Assembly: GCA_963752745.1 (NCBI GenBank)
Contig: CAVWAK010000024.1
Location: 5,976-69,975, forward strand
From: Thiogranum sp963752745
GTDB taxonomy: Bacteria; Pseudomonadota; Gammaproteobacteria; DSM-19610
Direction: 5' to 3'
DNA length: 64,000 nucleotides
Of the stretch, positions 43,575-51,591 are shown in pieces. Under the pieces are notes generated by a model that ran no database searches, had not been told where the DNA came from, and was given only the letters and a program-made list of their open reading frames with translations. The position numbers were made by a program, and so were the translations under genes. How positions within the stretch are numbered: position 1 is the stretch's first letter; the number at the start of each line of letters is the position of its first letter.

Positions 43575-46058
43575 ATGCAACTCAAATACTACCGTTTCGG
43601 CGTCATCCTGGCTGCGAGTGCAGTTTTGCTTGCCAGTTTTACGCCGACAGGGCAGAGGCTGGAAGGGATGTTGTTGCACCTCGGCGCCCGGCTTATGCCA
43701 GAACGGGCTCAGGACAGTGCCGTTGCGGTCGTGGCAATCGATGACAAAACGATCGAGGCGCAGGGTGACTGGCCCTGGTCGCGTGACCGTCTTGCCGGGG
43801 TTGTCGATCGTCTCTCACATTTCAGGCCGACAACAATCGGTTTTATGTTGCCGCTGAGCGAAGCAGAGACGGCTAGCGGTGTCGCAGCAATGAAACAGGA
43901 TATTGAGACACTGGATCCTGCCCTGCAGGAAACCGCCGGTAAATGGCTTGCACAGCTTGATACCGATGCTCAGTTTGCACATTCGCTGCAGTCGGCCGGT
44001 AACGTGGTGCTGGCCGCTTCCTACGAAGTTAGTAGAGATTCTGACCCGCCGTCTCAGCAACTGAAGGTGTTCGAATTGAAGACCGGGAATGAAACGCTGC
44101 CCTGGTATCAGAGAGTAGTACGGACACTGCAATCGGCGACGACCTTGTCAAACTATCAACTCGCGCCACCCTTGCCGCTGTTTCTGCACCAGGCTTCAGG
44201 CGTCGGGTTCAGTCCCGCATACGACCGCGGACAATGGGTGCATGGTCATTCGTTGGCTGTTGATGTAGATGGTCGCTATTTTCCGGGCTTTGAGCTTTCA
44301 TTATGGGCTGCGCAACATGGTGGCGATGCCACAGACATTACGCTATTGCCGGGTCAGGCATTGCGGACCGCAAAGGATGAACAAATCGGCGCGGTTGATC
44401 TTGGCTGGTACCCACCTCCGGCGATTGCGCCGCCGGTCTATTCATTGAGTGAAATCATGCACTCGGATACGTTGGCGCGAGAGCTGCGCAATAAAACGGT
44501 ATTGCTGGGATTGACAGCAACTGGCCAGGCGCCGGTACTAACCGGTCCGGGAGGCTACAGCTATACACCGGTGACCTGGTCCGGCCAGGTGCTGGCCGGC
44601 ATGTTTGCCAGTAACAGTGTCACCATGCCGCCGTGGTTCTACGCTGCCCAACGTCTGCTGGTGGTTATGGTTGCGCTGTATCTTGTGTTGATCCCTGTGA
44701 CCTGGCATGGCACACGTGGATTAATCGCATCGCTGGCGCTTTCGGCAATCATTGTCAACGCGGGACTGGGCACTCTGATGGTGAAAAACCTGTGGTTGCC
44801 CGTCATCATGCCAGTGATGTTTCTGCTGGCTGCCCAGCTGGTGCTGATGATTTCCTGGCACCGGCGCAAGGGATTGACGTCTACCCGCCAGGCACTGCTG
44901 GATACACGTGTGGCACTGGCAACCCATCTGCAATCGCAGGGGCAACTGGACCAGGCGATGGATCAGTATCTTCAGTGCCTGCCTGACCAGTCAGTGCTAC
45001 AGCCACTTTACGATCTCGGTCTGGAGTATGAACGCCGTAGACAGGTGGGTAAGGCACAGAACATTTATGAACAACTGACGGGATGCACGAAGGGATTTCG
45101 GGATGCCAGGCAGCGTAGCACCCGGTTGGCTACATTGTCTGACCGGTTTCCAAGCGCTGCTTCCTCCAGTCCTGCGCAAACGCTGGTACTCGATGCTCCG
45201 GTCATGGAGCGGCCTGTACTGGGACGTTACCGCGTGGAACGCGAGCTGGGGCACGGCGCAATGGGTACCGTTTATCTCGCCGTAGATCCTACCATCGGCC
45301 GCGAAGTGGCCATAAAAACGCTGCCGTTACTGCAGGAATGTGAAGGTGCGGAGCAGGCGGCCGTCGCTGAGCGATTCTTCAAAGAGGCGGAAGCGGTGGG
45401 GCGGCTCGACCATCCCAACATCGTCACCGTTTACGACGCTGGCAAAGAGCACGATCTGGCCTACATCGCCATGGACTATGTGCCTGGTGTCAGTCTCGAT
45501 TCCCATATCGGAAAACCGGATCTGTTACCTGTCTGGGAAGTCCTGGAAATCGCGGCGCAGGTTGCGGAGGCGCTGGATTATGCTCACAAGCGTAACGTCG
45601 TGCACCGGGACATCAAGCCCGGAAACATTATGTACGACCGTGACAGCGGTTTGGCCAAGATCACTGACTTCGGTGTTGCCCGGCTGCTCGATACCAGCCG
45701 AACGCGGACTGGCACGATACTGGGCTCGCCTTCCTACATGTCACCCGAACAGGTTGCGGGCAAGAAGACCGATGGTCGATCAGACCTTTTTTCCCTGGGG
45801 GTGACACTTTATCAATTACTAAGCGGCAGCCTGCCATTTAAAGGTGATTCGGTAGCGACGCTGATGTACCAGATCGCCAACCAGAAGACGCCTCCGGTAC
45901 GCAAAGTGCGCTCCAGTCTTCCGGTCAGCGTCAGCCGCCTGATCAATAAATCATTACAAAAGAATCCGGCCAGCCGCTTCGAAAGTGGCGAAGCGATGGC
46001 GAAGGCCATTCGCAAGTGCCGTGCGCAATTCAGGGGTGGCCGTAGAAAAACGGCCTGA
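43575..46058 (+). CDS. CHASE2-domain Ser/Thr protein kinase
   Basis: 827 residues. The N-terminal CHASE2 region (LMPERAQDSAVAVVAIDDKT, then WPWSRDRLAGVVDRL) is presumably periplasmic. Three or so membrane segments (about 355-460) and a TPR-like linker (QGQLDQAMDQYLQCLPDQ) follow, then a full kinase domain from about 555. The kinase has GHGAMGTVYLA, VAIKTL, catalytic HRDIKPGN, DFGVARLLD and a GSPSYMSPEQ activation region. It should sense an extracytoplasmic cue and phosphorylate proteins. The next gene encodes an FHA protein, a probable phosphothreonine-reading partner. Confidence 0.92.
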   Translation: MQLKYYRFGVILAASAVLLASFTPTGQRLEGMLLHLGARLMPERAQDSAVAVVAIDDKTIEAQGDWPWSRDRLAGVVDRLSHFRPTTIGFMLPLSEAETASGVAAMKQDIETLDPALQETAGKWLAQLDTDAQFAHSLQSAGNVVLAASYEVSRDSDPPSQQLKVFELKTGNETLPWYQRVVRTLQSATTLSNYQLAPPLPLFLHQASGVGFSPAYDRGQWVHGHSLAVDVDGRYFPGFELSLWAAQHGGDATDITLLPGQALRTAKDEQIGAVDLGWYPPPAIAPPVYSLSEIMHSDTLARELRNKTVLLGLTATGQAPVLTGPGGYSYTPVTWSGQVLAGMFASNSVTMPPWFYAAQRLLVVMVALYLVLIPVTWHGTRGLIASLALSAIIVNAGLGTLMVKNLWLPVIMPVMFLLAAQLVLMISWHRRKGLTSTRQALLDTRVALATHLQSQGQLDQAMDQYLQCLPDQSVLQPLYDLGLEYERRRQVGKAQNIYEQLTGCTKGFRDARQRSTRLATLSDRFPSAASSSPAQTLVLDAPVMERPVLGRYRVERELGHGAMGTVYLAVDPTIGREVAIKTLPLLQECEGAEQAAVAERFFKEAEAVGRLDHPNIVTVYDAGKEHDLAYIAMDYVPGVSLDSHIGKPDLLPVWEVLEIAAQVAEALDYAHKRNVVHRDIKPGNIMYDRDSGLAKITDFGVARLLDTSRTRTGTILGSPSYMSPEQVAGKKTDGRSDLFSLGVTLYQLLSGSLPFKGDSVATLMYQIANQKTPPVRKVRSSLPVSVSRLINKSLQKNPASRFESGEAMAKAIRKCRAQFRGGRRKTA

Positions 46059-46083
46059 TTAATGTCACCAGGAGTCTGAAGCT

Positions 46084-46434
46084 ATGTATAAACTACTTGA
46101 AATTGTCGACGGTAACGTCATCCGGGAGCACACCCTGGTCGAAGGGGTGCTGCATATCGGTCGTAACCCGGGTAACGAATTCCAGCCTGATGACGCCAGT
46201 GTCAGTGGCAATCATGCAGCAATAACCGTGACACCCAGTCCTTACATGGATGATGTGATGGATATCAGGATAGAGGATCTCGACAGTACCAACGGCACAC
46301 TGATAAATGGAACCGTTGTGAAAAAACAGTTGCTGAAACACGGTGACATGCTCGCCCTTGGGGCATTGACGCTGAAATTCATCGACGAGAATGCCCTGGC
46401 CCTCGATGGCACCCGTATATTATTGACCGAGTAA
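46084..46434 (+). CDS. FHA-domain protein
   Basis: 116 residues, a single FHA domain: LHIGRNPGNEFQPDDASVSG then NHAAITV, DLDSTNGTLINGT. The conserved GR, SxxH-like SGNH and NGT are present, so phosphothreonine binding is expected. It lies 25 bases after the CHASE2 kinase gene, same strand. Confidence 0.92.
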   Translation: MYKLLEIVDGNVIREHTLVEGVLHIGRNPGNEFQPDDASVSGNHAAITVTPSPYMDDVMDIRIEDLDSTNGTLINGTVVKKQLLKHGDMLALGALTLKFIDENALALDGTRILLTE

Positions 46435-46474
46435 TATGAAGCGTGCACAGGGTGTCATCTTTGGGGAATACCCT

Positions 46475-47255
46475 TTAATTGCAAGCAGGCCGCTTGCCCT
46501 GCTGCTGTGCCCTTTGCTGTAACTGTTGCGCGTTCGGAAGAATGGCGCTTAGGCCAGTGATGCGGGTACTGTGCGATGGGTGTGTGGACAGGAATTCCGG
46601 CGGTTGCGCACCGCCCGCGGCACTCATGTTTCTCCACAGGGTGATGCTTTCCGCGGGGTTGAAGCCGGCCTTGGCCATCAGCTCCAGGCCGAGCCGGTCG
46701 GCTTCAGCTTCCTGGGTGCGGCTGTAGGGCATCAGGATGCCGTATTGTGCGCCGACCCCCAGCAGACCCATCATTGTGCGGCCGGTTTCGGTCTGTGGGC
46801 TGGCGAGCGCGCTGACCAGCCCCAGGCTCTGATCGACGGCAAACTGTTGGGATACCCGCTCGTTGGAATGGTGTGCCAATACGTGTGCGACCTCATGGCC
46901 GATAACAGTGGCCAGCTGGTCCTGGTTCTTCGCAACCTTGAGCAGGCCGCTGTTGACACCGATTTTTCTGCCGGGAAGCGCAAACGCATTCGCGGATTCG
47001 TCCTTGAATACGACAATCTCCCAGCTACCACCAACTTCGCGAGTGATGGCCTGTGCTACGCAATTGACGTAACGGCTTGCGGTTTTGCTGGTCATCCACC
47101 GGGGTTTCCTTTTTAATGTTTTCGAACGCCTGCAGGCCCATCTGGGACATTTGACTTTCCGGCATGAGAATCAGCTGTGAGCGGCCGGTGGGGGAAGTGG
47201 CACAAGCGGCCAGCAAGGCAGCTGTGATTAGCAAAAATACCGGTATCTTGAACAT
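46475..47255 (-). pseudogene. M48-family metallopeptidase lipoprotein, one frameshift
   Basis: The first 60 codons (from 47255) give a lipoprotein signal (ITAALLAACATSPTGRSQL) and QMGLQAFENIKKETPVDDQ. The frame then breaks near 47083-47090. Dropping one C (minus strand) restores QKTASRYVNCVAQAITREV, the zinc motif GHEVAHVLAHHSNERVSQQF, and EAEADRLGLELMAKAGFNP. With the correction it is a normal 260-residue M48 loiP/BepA-like quality-control protease. As written, translation would end in 30 or so foreign residues. Confidence 0.8.
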
Positions 47256-47413
47256 GACTTGCCTCGAAAAAAATAACAGGAACCTGGGAGGTTGAGCATA
47301 CATACGGTTACCATCCAATGATTGGTATATTAGTGAAAAAAGTGCTTCGGCCCCACCTCTTTTTCGGATATTGGCGCTTGATGGCGCCTGGACAGGCTTG
47401 ACTGAGCAAGATA

Positions 47414-47734
47414 GTGACTGGAACCTACGACGAGATTTATGCTGTGGTGTGTCAGATACCGGAAGGCCGCGTGGCAACCTATGGCCAAATCGCGCGCCTG
47501 ATCAACCGGCCACGAGGCGCGCGACAGGTTGGTTACGCCCTGGCAGCGCTGAGTGATGATAAACAGGTGCCCTGGCATCGCGTCGTGAATGCTCAAGGCG
47601 GAATAAGCCGTCGGGCGAAAGGTGGCTATGAAGAATACCAGCAGATCCTGCTGGAGAGCGAAGGCGTCACATTTGATGAGAGTGGCAGAATTGATTTGTC
47701 GCGCTACTTATGGCGTTCACCTGATTGTACTTAG
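47414..47734 (+). CDS. Alkyltransferase-like (Atl) DNA-binding protein
   Basis: 106 residues of the MGMT DNA-binding domain: GRVATYGQIARLINRPRGAR and QVGYALAAL, but VPWHRVVN has a tryptophan where the alkyl-accepting cysteine (PCHR) would be. That is the signature of Atl proteins, which bind O6-alkylguanine and hand it to nucleotide excision repair. The start is a GTG. Confidence 0.88.
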   Translation: MTGTYDEIYAVVCQIPEGRVATYGQIARLINRPRGARQVGYALAALSDDKQVPWHRVVNAQGGISRRAKGGYEEYQQILLESEGVTFDESGRIDLSRYLWRSPDCT

Positions 47735-47760
47735 GGTCAGTGCAAGAAAATCCATTGGGA

Positions 47761-47782
47761 GTTTTTACTCTGCCCCCAATTA
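47761..47782 (+). repeat. Dispersed repeat: GTTTTTACTCTGCCCCCAAT
   Basis: Nearly the same sequence recurs at 50991-51013. Related GGGGTCAG-CCTTT sequences lie at 51506-51564 and 63391-63413. The first two share GTTTTTACTCTG-CCCCAATT with one mismatch. Confidence 0.7.
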
Positions 47783-48970
47783 CTGTGAGTTGACAGACAG
47801 ACGCATTAACGCCTGGTTCTGGTCAATGAAAAACTGAAAATGCTTCAGGAAGTTCATGCCAAGCAGCCCGTCAATAGAGGGTGAGCCGGCTAAATCAAGA
47901 ACGCCGACCTCCAGGTTGCTGACCTGCCAGTCATCCACGGTAAGTGAGTCGAGTCTGTAGACGGAGGCGGTCACCTGCCCGTTGGCGGTACTGAAAACAT
48001 GTTGCACGCCGGTCTTGCTGTAGCGGATACCGCTGCGATCAAGTGCAGCGGGTGTCAATATGGTCATGCTGGCGCCGGTATCGATCAGCAGGCGGACGGG
48101 TTTTGCATTGTTTATCCGCGCATCAACGAGAAAATGATCGCCTCGACGAATCAACGGTACGCCAGTCATCTCAACCACTGGTACCGCTACCTCGTGTTGT
48201 TCTTCCGGCTCGGCCTGCTGCAGTTGGGCCAGCAAGGCTTGTGCCCTGGAGCCGACATCCGGATCGTGTACTACCAGCATTAACGAACGGCGGGCGTTAT
48301 TAGTGTCATTGAGGGCCAGTTGTGCCGATGCAAGGCCAATAAAATGGGGTGCGTAGCTCGGCTCCAGTTGCGTGAGATGTTGGTAAAGTTCCAGTAAGCC
48401 GTTGTGATCGCCGCTCTGCGCAAGGACATTCACCTGATCTGTTACGACCGTCCGGAGGCGCTTTGTCAGCTGGTCCAGCACGTCTGGACGGTAGGCATAA
48501 CCGATGGCCTCGAATAGTTGATCGACAGATGCCCGAAAGTCTTTCTGCCGGTGATAGATGTCTGCGAGCAGCATGCGTGCCTCCACATCACGAAATTCGG
48601 CGACCAGATAGAGTTGCAGCAGTTGTACTGCCTGGGAGTAGTGATGTTGTGCAACGTGTGTTCTGGCGCTCGAAAGAATGATCTGCCTGGCTCGTTGCGC
48701 GGAAGCTTCATCCACTTCATCCAGCAACGCTTCGTAGCGCTCGATTGCAGCCGGGTACGCCTTCAAATCCAGTAGCTGAGACAGTTCGTCGACCGGACTC
48801 GACAGTACATGCGCAGTTTCGTCGCCTTGAGGTTCGGCTTGCGCCTGCAGCGGAACCGGTTTTACCTTACTGCGGGATAACTCCGGTTCAAGCTGCCAAT
48901 GGTCATGCGAGTACCAGCCGGCAGCCCAGCCCGCTGCAATCAGCAATAACCAAACGGTGAGTTTGCGCAT
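47780..48970 (-). CDS. Exported retropepsin-like aspartic protease with TPR-like region
   Basis: 396 residues. An N-terminal membrane anchor (VWLLLIAAGWAAGWYS) is followed by helical TPR-like repeats (about 60-250), then a retropepsin-like domain: VRLLIDTGASMTILTPAAL with the catalytic DTG, and SIDGLLGMNFLKHFQFFID. One DTG per chain means a dimer would be needed. It is probably periplasmic. Confidence 0.85.
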   Translation of the reverse strand: MRKLTVWLLLIAAGWAAGWYSHDHWQLEPELSRSKVKPVPLQAQAEPQGDETAHVLSSPVDELSQLLDLKAYPAAIERYEALLDEVDEASAQRARQIILSSARTHVAQHHYSQAVQLLQLYLVAEFRDVEARMLLADIYHRQKDFRASVDQLFEAIGYAYRPDVLDQLTKRLRTVVTDQVNVLAQSGDHNGLLELYQHLTQLEPSYAPHFIGLASAQLALNDTNNARRSLMLVVHDPDVGSRAQALLAQLQQAEPEEQHEVAVPVVEMTGVPLIRRGDHFLVDARINNAKPVRLLIDTGASMTILTPAALDRSGIRYSKTGVQHVFSTANGQVTASVYRLDSLTVDDWQVSNLEVGVLDLAGSPSIDGLLGMNFLKHFQFFIDQNQALMRLSVNSQ

Positions 48971-49065
48971 AATTCTCGAGAAATACCCACACAGCCAGTG
49001 TAAAGTTCGGATTGTCCCACGAAAACAGGTTCTGACTCCATTGAGGCCTTTACCGCTGGCCGAAG

Positions 49066-50703
49066 CTACCCGGTTTTCGCCGCCTGGCGGACCTTCGCGA
49101 TACGTGAGGGGCTGGTACTGACGGTAGCAATACCGGCCTGCATTATACGGCAGGTTAAATCGGGATTACCGGCCAGCTCGCCACAGATGGCCATCGGCTT
49201 ACCTGCCAGCCTGGCGACCATTGATAATTGTTGTATCAATTCCCAGAGCAGGGTATCGGTTTCGAAACGGGTTTGATCGGCCATCCCGCCGCCACCCCTG
49301 TCTTCGCCAAACAGGTACTGAACGAGGTCATTGGTGCCAATACAGCCGAAGTCCGCTACTTGCATAATCTGTGATGCCGCCAGGCAGGCAGCAGGTACTT
49401 CAAACAGCACGCCATGCTGTAAGCCATTTGGCTGCATGTCGGCTACCGCCTGATCGAACAAGGATCGTAATTCAAGAAACTGGCCGACGTTGACAATCAT
49501 CGGGTAGAGAATGTGAATGGGCCCATGTTGACTGGCACAAGCGAGCGCCCGGGCCTGTTCCCGCAACAGTTCCGGGTGGGCCAGCAGTAAACTGGCACCG
49601 CGTTGTTGCGCCACTGTATCAGCCTGCTGCGTTGTGCCCAGCCATTCCGCGGTTTTGTCGGCACCCAGATCCAGGAGCCGGATACAGACCGGCTTGCCCT
49701 CCATGGCCCTGATCACTTCGCTGTAGCGAGCTGCCTGCTCTGCCTCGTTCAACAGCCTGCCTGCTACCAGCAGTTCCATTTCCGTCCGGTACAGACCGAC
49801 GCCTTCTGCGCCAACTGCAATGGCATCATGCACATCCGCAGACTGTACGATATTGGCCATAACCTTTAACCCGGGAACCGGCTCGCTTTTCTCCAGGCGT
49901 TGCCCGCCAGCCATTAATGCGGATTGATAGCGGGACAGGGTTTGTTCCGTGGGGTCGAGGATAACTTCGCCGTTATCCCCATCGACGAGGATCTGTGCGT
50001 GCAGCGGAATGCTGGCGGGCAGTTTCTGGATGTTGCTAACGACCGGGTAACCCAGTGCTCGCGCCAGGATAACAGCGTGGCAATTCGGTCCCGCTTTTTC
50101 AACGATGTAGCCAATCGTATGCTTGTCGGTCTCAATCGGCAGACTTGCGCTTATTTCCGCGCCAACGAGGATATGATCATTGCCCTGCTTGCAGTGCCCG
50201 ACATTGCAATCGGCCATATCCCTGCAATGGCGGCAGCCCACCCTGCGGTTAAGGTGAGCCAGCAAGGCCTGCTGGATTTCCTGAATATCGGCTACGCGTT
50301 GCTGCAGATACTCCGAGTCAGCGTCACCGATCTGTTTGATGTAGAGATTCAGTTCGGCCTCGACGGCGTCTTCAGCGCTACAGCCTTTCGTTTCGATGAC
50401 CTGCAGGAGCTGTGAACGCAAGGATTCGTCGGCGAGCATCAAACGATGCGCTTCGAAGATTTCCGCGTACTCCGCTCCCAGTTTTGCCTCTGCATTACGG
50501 GCCAGCATCGAGCGCTGATCTACAAGCCACTTGAGGGAATTAATTAGACGTTGGGTTTCGCGCTCTGGCTCTGCCTGAGGTGCTGAATCGGGTACGGCGT
50601 CGTGCATTTCATAGACGCACGCCCGCCCGATAGCGACGCCCGGTGCGAGGGGGATGCCTTTCAGCCGTGTCTCAGTAGACAGACGACGCCTGGAGCTAAC
50701 CAT
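49066..50703 (-). CDS. Enzyme-I-like PEP phosphotransferase with Cys-cluster insertion
   Basis: 545 residues. The N-terminal GIPLAPGVAIGRACVY is typical of PtsI/PtsP. The phospho-histidine domain has KAGPNCHAVILARALGYP, with the expected active histidine at 209 but an unusual NC before it instead of TS. The PEP-binding barrel is present: GAEGVGLYRTEMELLV, IRLLDLGADKTAEWLG, GCIGTNDLVQYLFGEDR and MAICGELAGNP. Residues 157-171 hold an insertion with C-x2-C-x5-C-x4-C. It has no GAF domain, so it is not classical PtsP. No HPr or EIIA gene lies in the window. Confidence 0.85.
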   Translation of the reverse strand: MVSSRRRLSTETRLKGIPLAPGVAIGRACVYEMHDAVPDSAPQAEPERETQRLINSLKWLVDQRSMLARNAEAKLGAEYAEIFEAHRLMLADESLRSQLLQVIETKGCSAEDAVEAELNLYIKQIGDADSEYLQQRVADIQEIQQALLAHLNRRVGCRHCRDMADCNVGHCKQGNDHILVGAEISASLPIETDKHTIGYIVEKAGPNCHAVILARALGYPVVSNIQKLPASIPLHAQILVDGDNGEVILDPTEQTLSRYQSALMAGGQRLEKSEPVPGLKVMANIVQSADVHDAIAVGAEGVGLYRTEMELLVAGRLLNEAEQAARYSEVIRAMEGKPVCIRLLDLGADKTAEWLGTTQQADTVAQQRGASLLLAHPELLREQARALACASQHGPIHILYPMIVNVGQFLELRSLFDQAVADMQPNGLQHGVLFEVPAACLAASQIMQVADFGCIGTNDLVQYLFGEDRGGGGMADQTRFETDTLLWELIQQLSMVARLAGKPMAICGELAGNPDLTCRIMQAGIATVSTSPSRIAKVRQAAKTG

Positions 50704-51063
50704 GGGGCACCATTCAGACGACCCTGGAGAGTGCGGGCCTTCACAGGTATTGAATATTCACACACCGTGCCGTTCCTCCCTTCAATATATATGGGATTAT
50801 ACCTTTTTTTCTGGACCAACAATAGCTTATCTGGAGCAAGGTGTTGAGAACTGAGTCTCAAAAACAGTAGCGGACCGAGCTTCTCCACCTTCCGGCAGTC
50901 TGTGACCTGGCCCTACCATGATTTCACCGGGAGGCTTATCGATACGTGTAATTAGGTCGTTGCCGTTCTTCAAGACTGTGTGTTCGCGGAGTTTTTACTC
51001 TGACCCCAATTTACGCCATGCTATGCGACCTTCTTTATCTCAGGCTGATGTGGAGACCTGGAC
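50704..51063. other. 360-base gap before ndk
   Basis: It holds one copy of the dispersed repeat (50991-51013) and otherwise no protein-like frame. The ndk promoter should lie in its second half; no clear consensus picked out. Confidence 0.4.
50991..51013 (+). repeat. Dispersed repeat: GTTTTTACTCTGACCCCAAT
   Basis: Second copy of the 47761 repeat, about 50 bases before ndk. Such GGGGTCAG-AGTAAAAA words are often scattered in intergenic spaces of environmental Gammaproteobacteria. Any link to a REP transposase is inference. Confidence 0.7.
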
Positions 51064-51495
51064 ATGGCCATTGAACGCACCTTCTCGATTATCAAGCCCG
51101 ATGCCGTTGCCAAAAACGTAATCGGGGAAATCTATACCATCTTTGAAAAAGCCGGTTTGCGTATTGTGGCTGCGAAAATGCTGCAGTTGAGCCGGGAACA
51201 GGCGGAAGGTTTCTATGCCGTACACAAGGAACGACCGTTTTTCGGCGAACTGGTTGAATTCATGACCTCCGGACCGGTGATGGTCCAGGTGCTGGAAGGC
51301 GAGAACGCCATTGCTGTAAACCGCGAAGTGATGGGGGCGACCAATCCTGAAGACGCGGCACCCGGTACTATCCGCGCAACCTTCGCCGAGACCATTGATG
51401 CGAATGCGGTTCACGGTTCAGATGGGCCGGACACAGCAAAAACCGAAATCGCGTATTTTTTCAAAGACGCAGAGATCTGCAATCGGATTCGTTAA
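51064..51495 (+). CDS. ndk: Nucleoside diphosphate kinase
   Basis: 143 residues. Start MAIERTFSIIKPDAVAKNVI. The catalytic histidine lies in NAVHGSDGPDTAKTEI. Usual length and all family blocks are present. It transfers the gamma phosphate between NTPs and NDPs in the cytoplasm. Often near rlmN or hscA in gammaproteobacteria; here it stands alone. Confidence 0.96.
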   Translation: MAIERTFSIIKPDAVAKNVIGEIYTIFEKAGLRIVAAKMLQLSREQAEGFYAVHKERPFFGELVEFMTSGPVMVQVLEGENAIAVNREVMGATNPEDAAPGTIRATFAETIDANAVHGSDGPDTAKTEIAYFFKDAEICNRIR

Positions 51496-51505
51496 CCGAA
51501 CCCGA

Positions 51506-51564
51506 CAAAGGGGTCAGTACCCTTTATCACCCTTTTCTCCGGGTAAAGGGTACTGACCCCTTTG
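51506..51564. repeat. 21-bp perfect inverted repeat between ndk and the chemotaxis receptor
   Basis: Arms CAAAGGGGTCAGTACCCTTT(A) and its exact reverse complement, separated by 17 bases. The arm contains the GGGGTCAG word of the other dispersed repeats. Being between convergent genes it could stop transcription both ways. It could equally be a REP-like mobile repeat; there is no U tract. Confidence 0.8.
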
Positions 51565-51591
51565 CTGTACGTGGCTTCAGGTGAGTACCTG

